NCBI GenBank assembly: GCA_002348545.1
Contig: DEBM01000013.1
Span: forward strand, 1 to 37,561
Source of the DNA: Balneolaceae bacterium UBA2956
GTDB lineage: Bacteria > Bacteroidota > Rhodothermia > Balneolales > Balneolaceae
DNA: 37,561 nucleotides
Reading direction: 5' to 3'
Position numbers and translations under genes: made by a program. Position 1 is the first letter of the stretch. Each line of letters begins with the position of its first letter. The notes below the pieces were generated by a model, which saw only the letters and a list, made by a program, of their open reading frames with translations, ran no database searches and had not been told where the DNA came from. Positions 16,317 through 23,988 of the stretch are shown here, in pieces.

Positions 16317-18101
16317 CTAAATATCTCGATGCACGTCAAGCTGTTCTAAAATCTCCTTAACCCGACTAACAAATGCCCCTCCATGTGCGCCGTCAATAAT
16401 TCGATGATCGTAACTCATCGACAAATACATCATATGCCGAACAGCAATTACATCGCCCTGTTCTGTTTCCATCACCATTGGTCGCTTAACTATAGCGCCT
16501 GTGCCTATTATGGCGACCTGTGGCTGGTTTATGATTGGAGTCCCCATTAAGTTTCCTACACTTCCATAGTTGGTCAAGGTAATAGTACCACCGGCCAAAT
16601 CATCTGGACTCAATTTTTTGCTTCGTGCTTTTTGAGCAACATTATTCACTTCCTCGGCCAATCCTACCAAATTCATTTGCTGTGCTTTTTTCATGACAGG
16701 TACAATTAAACCACCTTCTCCCCCTTTACCCAAAGCAACAGCAATACCAAAATTTATATCTTTCTTCACGTGTATTTCATCACCAACCACTGAGCTGTTC
16801 ATCATTGGATATTCTAACATAGCCTTGATGATGGCTTCCACAAATAAGGGCGTAAAGGTTAACTTTACTCCTGTTTTTTGTTGAAAAGCTTGCTTGTGTT
16901 TATTTCTCCATTGTACCAAACTGGTAACATCTACCTCTGCAAAGGTAGTTACGTGAGCCGATGTTTGCTTGGAGCGGACCATATGTTCGGATATCATTTT
17001 ACGCATACGATCCATTTTAATTATCTCGACCTCCTCTTTTGGACTTCTAGACACATCAAGTTGACCTGCTTGAATGGAGTCTTTGCTGTCCTGAGAAAGA
17101 ACTTTATCAGAACTAGGATCATAATTTCCTGGGCGGGTTAATGAAATGAAAGGCGCGGATAAACTACTTTCTTTAGCACCGGCACTTCTATCAGCAATAT
17201 AACTTAGTATATCATTTTTCGTAACCCTACCAGCTTGTCCAGTACCTTGGATACCTTCTAACTCCTGAGCACTAACCCCTTCCTTCTTGGCTATTGATCG
17301 AACGAGTGGTGAGAAAAATTGTCCAGCAGACCCCTCCCTAGGTATATCACTAGGAATAACTGCTGCTGATGGAGTTAACTGAGCTGATAATTCTTCAGGC
17401 TTCATTGCTGCTATTTGCTCCTTAGTTAGTTGAGTAACGGGAGGGACAACACTACTAATATCAGCCGTGGGTGAGCCATTAGACACCCCATCACCAAGAC
17501 CGATAACTGCGATTATCTGACCAACCTCAATAATATCATCGGCTTCAGCTCTAATTTCCAGTAAAATCCCTTTTACTGGCGAAGGAACTTCTGAGTCAAC
17601 TTTATCGGTAGAAATTTCAAGAATTGTTTCATCCTCTTCAACAGGATCCCCCACCTTTTTCATCCATCCTATAACGGTTGCTTCCACAACGGATTCTCCC
17701 ATTTGGGGCATAATCACATCAACTGTTTCCATAGAACCTTGCGGTGCTGTATTTGCACTTATTGTTTGAGATTCAAATTGCTGGGACTTTGTTGTCCCCG
17801 TGGGAGTGGGTTTAAGGTCTGTTGTAGGATCTGCAGTAATTGATTCTGGTGCCATTGTCGCATCCGTTTCTATTCGAGCAATAGGTTTTCCTACCTCTAT
17901 AGTTTCTCCTTCTTCTACCAGAATTTCTACCAAAACACCCGCCTCTGGAGAGGGAACTTCGCTATCCACTTTATCCGTGGCAATTTCTAAGAGTGTTTCA
18001 TCTACCTCAACGGTATCACCTATTTGTTTGGCCCACTCAATTACAGTTCCTTCCATTACCGATTCACCCATTTGGGGCATGATTACATCGACCTTAGCCA
18101 T
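16317..18101 (-). CDS. 2-oxo acid dehydrogenase E2 (dihydrolipoyl acyltransferase), two lipoyl domains
   Basis: Core acyltransferase of a 2-oxo acid dehydrogenase complex; it passes the acyl group from E1 to CoA by way of lipoyl arms. Order of domains in 594 residues: lipoyl domain 1 (about 2-78, lipoyl K44 in ATDKVDSEVPSP), linker rich in T/P/S, lipoyl domain 2 (about 126-201, K167 in STDKVDSEVPSP), linker, peripheral-subunit-binding domain (about 262-300, SPLVRSIAKKEGV and GRVTKNDIL), and the catalytic domain (about 358-590) with H566 and D570 in YDHRIIDGAHG. Substrate (pyruvate, 2-oxoglutarate or branched-chain) cannot be fixed from motifs; a 2-oxoglutarate or branched-chain type is my best guess. 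E1 and E3 are not adjacent. panC follows 2 bases later. Confidence 0.92.
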   Translation of the reverse strand: MAKVDVIMPQMGESVMEGTVIEWAKQIGDTVEVDETLLEIATDKVDSEVPSPEAGVLVEILVEEGETIEVGKPIARIETDATMAPESITADPTTDLKPTPTGTTKSQQFESQTISANTAPQGSMETVDVIMPQMGESVVEATVIGWMKKVGDPVEEDETILEISTDKVDSEVPSPVKGILLEIRAEADDIIEVGQIIAVIGLGDGVSNGSPTADISSVVPPVTQLTKEQIAAMKPEELSAQLTPSAAVIPSDIPREGSAGQFFSPLVRSIAKKEGVSAQELEGIQGTGQAGRVTKNDILSYIADRSAGAKESSLSAPFISLTRPGNYDPSSDKVLSQDSKDSIQAGQLDVSRSPKEEVEIIKMDRMRKMISEHMVRSKQTSAHVTTFAEVDVTSLVQWRNKHKQAFQQKTGVKLTFTPLFVEAIIKAMLEYPMMNSSVVGDEIHVKKDINFGIAVALGKGGEGGLIVPVMKKAQQMNLVGLAEEVNNVAQKARSKKLSPDDLAGGTITLTNYGSVGNLMGTPIINQPQVAIIGTGAIVKRPMVMETEQGDVIAVRHMMYLSMSYDHRIIDGAHGGAFVSRVKEILEQLDVHRDI

Positions 18102-18292
18102 ATCTAATTAGTTGAGTTTATCGTAGATTTATTTTGCGTCTATTTTGTCAAATTCTTATGCATAAACAGACAATGTAAAGTTCTCTATAATTTTTAAGAC
18201 ATCAAATCATAAAATAGCCCTTAAGCAGACAAATTAGCCTCTTGCCATACTTACCATATAGTAAGTTGTGCGCATCTTTAGTTTATTACTGA

Positions 18293-19438
18293 CTAAGTAG
18301 TAAGTGAGGCTTCTACAGCTTGATGTAAATCCGTTTTCAAATCCTCAACATGTTCTAAGCCTACACTTAAGCGGATCAAATTATTCGGTGTCTTAGACAA
18401 AGGTCCTTCGGTAGATTTTCTGTGCTCCCAAATACTTTCAATACCACCTAGACTAGTAGCAGCCTTGATGATTCGTGAAGATGCGACCACTTTTTTTGCC
18501 GCGGATTCTCCTCCATTTACCAGAAATGATATCATGCCACCAAACGCTCGCATTTGTAACTTGGCGATGTTGTGCCCTAGGTGGGATTCTAAACCGGGGT
18601 AGAATACCTCTTCAATACCAGGTAGATGGGTCATAAATTCAGCTAATTGAAAGGCGTTTTCGTTATGTGCTCTCATACGGTAAGGGAAACTGCGAATACT
18701 ACGGCATAACATCCATGCGTCAAAAGGAGAAGGTACGCCTCCCTGAAGAACTTGTACACTTCTTATCCGATCCATTAAGGGCCCCAAATCTTTGGCAATC
18801 ACCACGCCACCAATAAGATCCGAATGACCTCCTAGATACTTGGTTGTGGAATGAACGACCAGATCAACCCCAAAGTCTATAGGGTTGGCATTGTATGGTG
18901 TAGGCCAAGTATTATCTACGACCACGACCATCTCCTTATCATGTGCCCAATTAGCCACAGCCTCAATGTCGATGATGAGCATCTGAGGATTAGAAGGAGT
19001 TTCAATCCATATCATTCGTGTATTCTTTTTTGTAGCGGCAACCACAGTTTCCAACTGGGTCATATCCACAAAATCAATTTCTAGCCCCCAACGCTCCGAA
19101 AACTCCCACATTAACTTTCGGGTGCCAAAGTAAACATCACTGGGTATAAGTACATGATCACCATGTGAAAGAGTTTGAAATACTGCATTAATAGCGGCAA
19201 TACCTGAGGAAAAAGCAGCTGCCTCTGCTCCCTTTTCCAAATCGCATAACACCCTTTCTAGTTCCATACGATTTGGATTTTGAAGACGACTATATTTTAA
19301 ATCTCCTTCTCTGTACTCACCTTTTGCATGCTCGTAAATTGTAGATAATTCAATACCAGGCACAATTGGACTATTTTCAATAGTTTGGGCTCTCATACTA
19401 CCATGTATAGCCAAAGTTTCAATGTAGGTATTTTTCAT
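18293..19438 (-). CDS. Cys/Met-metabolism PLP enzyme (cystathionine synthase/lyase family)
   Basis: 381-residue fold-type I PLP enzyme of the cystathionine gamma-synthase/gamma-lyase family, normal length. Active-site elements: Y49 and R51 of YSRLQNPNR (phosphate contact from the neighbouring subunit), SSGIAAINAV (phosphate cup), Y103 in SDVYFGTRKL (ring stacking), D175 in VVDNTWPTP, and Schiff-base lysine K200 in VHSTTKYLGGHSD. The C-terminus has RLSVGLEHVEDL. The family includes cystathionine gamma-synthase, gamma- and beta-lyases and methionine gamma-lyase; these motifs do not separate them. It is transcribed alone and is divergent from the LVIVD lipoprotein over a 183-base gap. The 191 bases to the next minus-strand gene hold a weak 6-bp inverted repeat (ACTTAC/GTAAGT, 18249-18266) and no gene. 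Confidence 0.88.
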   Translation of the reverse strand: MKNTYIETLAIHGSMRAQTIENSPIVPGIELSTIYEHAKGEYREGDLKYSRLQNPNRMELERVLCDLEKGAEAAAFSSGIAAINAVFQTLSHGDHVLIPSDVYFGTRKLMWEFSERWGLEIDFVDMTQLETVVAATKKNTRMIWIETPSNPQMLIIDIEAVANWAHDKEMVVVVDNTWPTPYNANPIDFGVDLVVHSTTKYLGGHSDLIGGVVIAKDLGPLMDRIRSVQVLQGGVPSPFDAWMLCRSIRSFPYRMRAHNENAFQLAEFMTHLPGIEEVFYPGLESHLGHNIAKLQMRAFGGMISFLVNGGESAAKKVVASSRIIKAATSLGGIESIWEHRKSTEGPLSKTPNNLIRLSVGLEHVEDLKTDLHQAVEASLTT

Positions 19439-19621
19439 AGATTAATGGTATTGGTGAATTTAATAAAGATGTAGTAAAACTATACATAAGATGTATAGAA
19501 GTTAGTTGATTTAATAAATAGAAATTTCGCATTAATCACTAAAAACACCAAACAGATAAATACTAATCTTGATATGCTTACAATCTTTTATATTATATAT
19601 TATATATATCCATCAAGTCAT

Positions 19622-21103
19622 ATGTCTCTAAAAAAAACTTTTCAGATAAAAAAATTTGACGCCTTTAAGCCTGGATTAAGCTATCACTTGCCATATAATC
19701 ATTGGTTGATAAGAATAAATCCAAGTAAAATACTGTTAGTATTTATTTTATTCTGCATTACTGGATGTACCCTTGACTCAAACCCAAGTAATGAAGGTGT
19801 GACTGATATACCTAATTCTGATCTTTTAGCTGCAAATAATCCTTGTGAAAATAATCTGGCTGCTGATTTATACCCTTGCTCAAATCTTAGTTTATATGCT
19901 CATTTAACCCCAGAAGACTTAGGTGGTAAGCAGGTTAATGATATTTGGGGTTGGTTTGATATTGAAACCTCTAAAGAGTATGCCTTGGTTGGGTTAACCG
20001 ATGGTGTTAGTTTTGTAGATGTCACTAATCCAAATCAGCCAATAGTGGTTGGAAAATTAGTTGAATCAGATTTGCCTTCGAAATATAATTCATTTACTCT
20101 GAACGATTTCCCAGCATGTAATTTAGGACTAGGGAGTAGTACCACAGCTAAGATGGTAACTCAAGGTTCTGCTTGGAGGGATATGAAAGTATTTAATGAT
20201 CATATGTTTGTTGTATCCGATGCTCAAATTCACGGCGTTCAAGTATTTGATTTAACTAGGCTAAGAACCTTTAAAGATCAATTCCTCATCTTTGAAGAGG
20301 ATGCGCTCTATACCAAATTGGGTAATGCTCATAATATTGCGATCAACGAAGCTACTGGATTTGGATACGCTGTTGGTGTAACCCAAGCAGACACTTGTGG
20401 TTCTAGAAATAGTACAGGATTACACATAATAAACTTAAATGAACCAAAAGTCCCGAGTTTTGCTGGCTGTTACACTGACTCAACTACCGAGTTCAATTCT
20501 GCATACAGCGTTGGGATTGGGTATATACATGACACACAATGCTTGATATATAACGGGCCTGACGACCGATATAAAAATAATGAGCTGTGCTTTAGTTCTG
20601 CTGAAGGAGCTGTTGTGATTACCGATGTTAGTGATAAAAGTAACCCTAAAACTTTATCATCAACATCTCACCCTGATATGGGATACTCTCACCAGGGTTG
20701 GCTTACTGAAGATAATCAGTACTTTTTAATGAATGATGAATTGGATGAAATGAACTTTGGTCGAACTACTAAAACTTACATATGGAATGTCGCTAACATT
20801 AATGATCCCGTATTTTTGGGATATCATACGCACAATACTAATTCCATTGATCACAATTTATTTGTGCATGGGGACTATTTAATGCAGTCTAATTACAGTA
20901 GTGGGCTCCGGATTTTTAACTTACTTGATGTACATAATGCAAGTCTCAACGAAGTAGCTTATTTTGATTCCGAGCCTAGCAATAATGATGCAAACTACTC
21001 TGGCTCATGGAGTAATTATCCGTATCTACCTAGCGGTATTCTTATAATAAGTGACATACGCAATGGTCTATTTATACTTCGCCCAGATTATTTAGATAAA
21101 TGA
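19622..21103 (+). CDS. Choice-of-anchor B, LVIVD-repeat lipoprotein
   Basis: Cell-surface or periplasmic propeller-like protein with LVIVD repeats, of the 'choice-of-anchor B' family. Repeats include YALVGLTDGVSFVDVTNPNQP, MFVVSDAQIHGVQVFDLTRL and GAVVITDVSDKSNPK; the characteristic block HPDMGYSHQGWLTEDNQYF is followed by DHNLFVHGDYLMQSNYSSGL. A lipobox ITGC precedes TLDSN, so it is very likely a lipoprotein. Choosing the start is awkward: ATG at 19574 or 19622 leaves an unusually long leader before the lipobox, whereas an in-frame TTG at 19706 gives a textbook 20-residue leader (LIRINPSKILLVFILFCITG). I list the 19622 ATG. The function of the family is unknown. The gene stands alone between divergent and downstream biosynthetic genes. 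Confidence 0.82.
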   Translation: MSLKKTFQIKKFDAFKPGLSYHLPYNHWLIRINPSKILLVFILFCITGCTLDSNPSNEGVTDIPNSDLLAANNPCENNLAADLYPCSNLSLYAHLTPEDLGGKQVNDIWGWFDIETSKEYALVGLTDGVSFVDVTNPNQPIVVGKLVESDLPSKYNSFTLNDFPACNLGLGSSTTAKMVTQGSAWRDMKVFNDHMFVVSDAQIHGVQVFDLTRLRTFKDQFLIFEEDALYTKLGNAHNIAINEATGFGYAVGVTQADTCGSRNSTGLHIINLNEPKVPSFAGCYTDSTTEFNSAYSVGIGYIHDTQCLIYNGPDDRYKNNELCFSSAEGAVVITDVSDKSNPKTLSSTSHPDMGYSHQGWLTEDNQYFLMNDELDEMNFGRTTKTYIWNVANINDPVFLGYHTHNTNSIDHNLFVHGDYLMQSNYSSGLRIFNLLDVHNASLNEVAYFDSEPSNNDANYSGSWSNYPYLPSGILIISDIRNGLFILRPDYLDK

Positions 21104-21168
21104 TTACTCATTTTTTTAGTTATACACAAACTTTCTTAAATTTGTGGTTTACTTTTATTGAGTAATCA
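21101..21168. repeat. 10-base inverted repeat flanking a promoter-like element
   Basis: TGATTACTCA (21101-21110, beginning at the lipoprotein stop codon) and TGAGTAATCA (21159-21168) are perfect reverse complements, 48 bases apart, in the 129-base gap before the alpha-oxoamine synthase gene. Each arm is itself nearly symmetric (TGA-4-TCA). Between them is TAAATTTG (21137-21144), which fits the Bacteroidota -7 consensus TAnnTTTG, but no TTG lies at the right distance upstream. Confidence 0.3.
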
Positions 21169-21232
21169 AGATATAGACGCAACAAAACGAACTATACGGT
21201 TCAACCATATTTAATTAATTACTGTTTAGCCA

Positions 21233-22459
21233 ATGGATTTATTTGACAAGCTGGCAAATCGCCCCAGTCCTCTAGGACCCTTCACATCAGCCGGTTATGG
21301 CTATTATACCTTTCCAAAATTGGAAGGCCCACTTGGACCTGAAATGAAATTTAATGGGAAAGATATGGTCGTTTGGAGTATAAACGATTATTTGGGTGTA
21401 GGTAGTAACGAAAAAATTAAACAAGTCGACACTGAGGCCACGGCGAAATATAGCCTTAGTGCACCTATGGGTGCCCGATTAATGACGGGTAATTCTGACG
21501 AACATGAAGCTCTTGAAAAAGAACTGGCTGCTTATGTGCATAAGGAAGGTGCTCAACTTTTAAACTTTGGCTATCAAGGTATAATGAGTGTAATTCACGC
21601 CTTGGTAGACCGTAATGATTATTTAATTTATGACGAATTAAGTCATGCATGTATTGTAGACGGTAAGCAATTAGCAATGGCGGATAAATCGGTATTCAAA
21701 CACAATGATGTCGAAAGTTTTAAGAAACAATTGTACCGAGCAGCAGCGAAGAAGAAAGACAACTCATCCATACTTGTAGTAACCGAGGGAGTATTCGGAA
21801 TGACTGGTGACCTTGGAATTCTTCCTGAAATCATCAAGTTAAAAGAAGAAGTGCCTTTTCGCTTACTTGTCGATGACGCTCATGGCTTCGGAACCTTAGG
21901 GCATGATGGGTCAGGAACAGGTACTCAGCTTGATTGCCAAGATGGAATTGACGTCTATTTTGGCACATTCGCCAAAGCAGTGGCATTAATTGGTGCTTTT
22001 GTTGCATCAGAACCAAGAGTCATTCAGTTCTTAAAGGCAAATGCGCGAAGCCAAATTTTTGCAAAATCTCTTCCATTACCTATAGTAGCTACTGCTAGAG
22101 AGCGGCTAAAAATGATTCGCCAACATCCAGAGTGGAGAGAAAAGCTTTGGTCTAATACTTTGAAATTACGTGAAGGACTCATTAAGATTGGATACAATGT
22201 GCTGCCATCTGAAAGTCCAGTAACTCCTGTTTTAACGCAAGGAAGTACGGATTTATGTCAGGATATTATGCGTATTCTTCGTGAAGAACATGGGATTTTT
22301 GTTAGCGGAGTTGCCTATCCTGTAGTTCCTAAAGGTGTGGTTTTAATTCGACTAATCCCAACAGCAGCTCATAATGATGCACATATTGAAAAGACGCTCA
22401 CAGCTTTTGAAGCGATTAAAGACTTTGTGGAGATGGAAGCTGCTAAAATAAGCGCTTAA
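21233..22459 (+). CDS. Alpha-oxoamine synthase family acyltransferase (sphingolipid/sulfonolipid type)
   Basis: 408-residue PLP enzyme of the alpha-oxoamine synthase family, which condenses an amino acid with an acyl thioester and releases CO2. Members are serine palmitoyltransferase, cysteate acyltransferase, 2-amino-3-ketobutyrate CoA ligase and BioF. Seen: SINDYLGVGSNEKI near the start, H138 in YDELSHACIVDG (stacks on PLP), VTEGVFGMTGDLG, D214 and H217 in LVDDAHGFGTLG, and Schiff-base K248 in YFGTFAKAV (Ala in place of the usual Ser before Lys). The extended N-terminus (DLFDKLANRPSPLGPF...GYYTFPKLEGP) is a Bacteroidota subgroup feature and argues for a membrane-lipid role rather than threonine breakdown. 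The substrate is inference; no ketosphinganine reductase or cysteate synthase gene is nearby. Confidence 0.85.
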   Translation: MDLFDKLANRPSPLGPFTSAGYGYYTFPKLEGPLGPEMKFNGKDMVVWSINDYLGVGSNEKIKQVDTEATAKYSLSAPMGARLMTGNSDEHEALEKELAAYVHKEGAQLLNFGYQGIMSVIHALVDRNDYLIYDELSHACIVDGKQLAMADKSVFKHNDVESFKKQLYRAAAKKKDNSSILVVTEGVFGMTGDLGILPEIIKLKEEVPFRLLVDDAHGFGTLGHDGSGTGTQLDCQDGIDVYFGTFAKAVALIGAFVASEPRVIQFLKANARSQIFAKSLPLPIVATARERLKMIRQHPEWREKLWSNTLKLREGLIKIGYNVLPSESPVTPVLTQGSTDLCQDIMRILREEHGIFVSGVAYPVVPKGVVLIRLIPTAAHNDAHIEKTLTAFEAIKDFVEMEAAKISA

Positions 22460-22492
22460 AAGATCACTTTAGGAAATTCTATGAAGGTTCAG

Positions 22493-23485
22493 TTATTCTA
22501 AATCATGTTCTTTATAGTAGAGATGATTGGTAATACCTTTAGTGGGATTTAACCAATGATTATGAATACCGCTTTGCTTAAAAGATTTTTGTAGAAAAAT
22601 AATAATGAGTAACAAAGATAAACTCATAGCAAAGACCCCTGATATACCGGCTTCGGGACCAAATAACCCCCCCGTCCACCATTCTGGCCCAGTTGATTGA
22701 ATAGATACAATGGATGCCGCAGATGATAACCCGCTTACCTTAAATCCAAATATCCCACCTAAAATAAAATTCCAAGCATTATGCAATCCAACAGAAAGAG
22801 CTAAATTACCAGTACAAACAAATGGAAAGGCCAATAAAAGACCCGCCAAAACAATGGTCAAAAAAGTAATGATAGACACATTTGGATTGAACAGATGAGC
22901 CAATGAAAAAACCAAAGAAGACAGAATCACAGCAACAAAAAGGGCCATCTCTTCTGAAATAGCCTTCCACCATACTCCTTCCCTAAGATTAATGAGCATA
23001 TATCCTCTAATCATTACTTCCTCATAAAACCCTACTGCCAGCATTTGAACAAAAAAAAGAAAGATTGAATAATACCACGATATAAATAATCGGAATAATT
23101 GGGCAGAGTTATAAGTAGCATTATTTTCAACTACATAGCCAACTGATTCAACATTATAATAACCTAACATCCAACCGACTCCAACCATTGAGCTTAAAGC
23201 TAGTAAACCAATCGCCCAGCCAATTATATAATATATTAGCGAAGTTTTATTCCAATACAACCCGCCATGATACCATGGGCTATCTTTTGTAGTGCGATGA
23301 TCCGTCAAAAGTAAATTTAACCGGTACCAACCATAAGCAAAGGGTATGACGAACACCCACTGCAATCCCGCCATAGGGATAAGTTGAATAAGCGCCACAA
23401 ATCCAATCATACCTAAAAAAAAGAACGGTATTCTTATACCCGCTCGAAATCTTTTTTCTTCTCTATTAAATAATAAGTTTATCAT
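22493..23485 (-). CDS. CPBP family intramembrane metalloprotease
   Basis: 330-residue polytopic membrane protein with the CPBP (Abi/Rce1-like) glutamic protease motifs: E155-E156 and R160 in GFYEEVMIRGYML, H197 in LVFSLAHLFNPN, and H235/N239 in GLHNAWNF. About seven or eight hydrophobic helices surround them. Bacterial members are linked to membrane-protein or peptide processing and sometimes to bacteriocin self-immunity; the substrate here is unknown. The C-terminus ends in a hydrophobic helix plus a polar tail. It is convergent with the alpha-oxoamine synthase gene (33 bases) and divergent from secG (108 bases). Confidence 0.88.
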   Translation of the reverse strand: MINLLFNREEKRFRAGIRIPFFFLGMIGFVALIQLIPMAGLQWVFVIPFAYGWYRLNLLLTDHRTTKDSPWYHGGLYWNKTSLIYYIIGWAIGLLALSSMVGVGWMLGYYNVESVGYVVENNATYNSAQLFRLFISWYYSIFLFFVQMLAVGFYEEVMIRGYMLINLREGVWWKAISEEMALFVAVILSSLVFSLAHLFNPNVSIITFLTIVLAGLLLAFPFVCTGNLALSVGLHNAWNFILGGIFGFKVSGLSSAASIVSIQSTGPEWWTGGLFGPEAGISGVFAMSLSLLLIIIFLQKSFKQSGIHNHWLNPTKGITNHLYYKEHDLE

Positions 23486-23531
23486 TTAGAGCATTTGGCC
23501 TCATTTGTTATAGGTTATAATGCATCAGGAA

Positions 23532-23563
23532 TTGGTTTTAGAATACAATTATGAATATATTTC
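23532..23563 (+). promoter_or_regulatory. Candidate Bacteroidota-type promoter for secG
   Basis: TTG at 23532-23534 is followed after 21 bases by TATATTTC (23556-23563), close to the consensus TTG-(17-23)-TAnnTTTG with the last base changed. Transcription would start about 20-25 bases before the secG ATG. This is a pattern match only. Confidence 0.35.
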
Positions 23564-23593
23564 TGGAAACAACCAAACGATATTTATTGTATT

Positions 23594-23950
23594 ATGTTAT
23601 ATCTTATTCTTACGATTATTATTGCAATCATCTGTGCACTTTTAATAGTTGTTGTACTACTTCAAAATGGCTCTGGACAAGGTCTTTCAGGCATCGGAGC
23701 TACATCTATGGGTGGAAATTCTGGTCTTGGAGCAAGAAGAACAGCTGATTTATTATCAAAAGCTACATCTTATTTAGGCGGTATTTTTCTTTTTCTTTGT
23801 GTGCTTGCAAATTTTGTAATTGACAGACCAGAATCACAAAATAGTATTTTACAAAGTGGAGCTCCCCTCATGCAGGATAATACCATGCCACCTATGCCAA
23901 CATTTGATAATTCGTCTACTGGCGAAGTATCAGTACCTATTGAAGAATAA
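23594..23950 (+). CDS. secG: SecG subunit of the Sec translocon
   Basis: Small inner-membrane subunit of the SecYEG protein export channel. 118 residues with the two expected helices (about 3-22, LYLILTIIIAIICALLIVVV, and about 55-74, YLGGIFLFLCVLANFVI). Between them is the conserved cytoplasmic loop LLQNGSGQGLSGIGATSMGG followed by GARRTADLLSKAT. A longer acidic/Pro/Met tail follows (PPMPTFDNSSTGEVSVPIEE), as in many Bacteroidota SecG proteins. A TPR gene begins 38 bases (or 26 by its earlier ATG) after the stop on the same strand, so read-through into the signalling genes is possible. Confidence 0.93.
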   Translation: MLYLILTIIIAIICALLIVVVLLQNGSGQGLSGIGATSMGGNSGLGARRTADLLSKATSYLGGIFLFLCVLANFVIDRPESQNSILQSGAPLMQDNTMPPMPTFDNSSTGEVSVPIEE

Positions 23951-23988
23951 TTCAGATAAAATATTTAATATTCTAAATGGACTCTACT

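Noticed and set aside
23551..23748. 65-codon frame before and over the start of secG
   Set aside because: Overlaps secG in another frame, Cys/Trp/Tyr-rich nonsense composition, no family resemblance.
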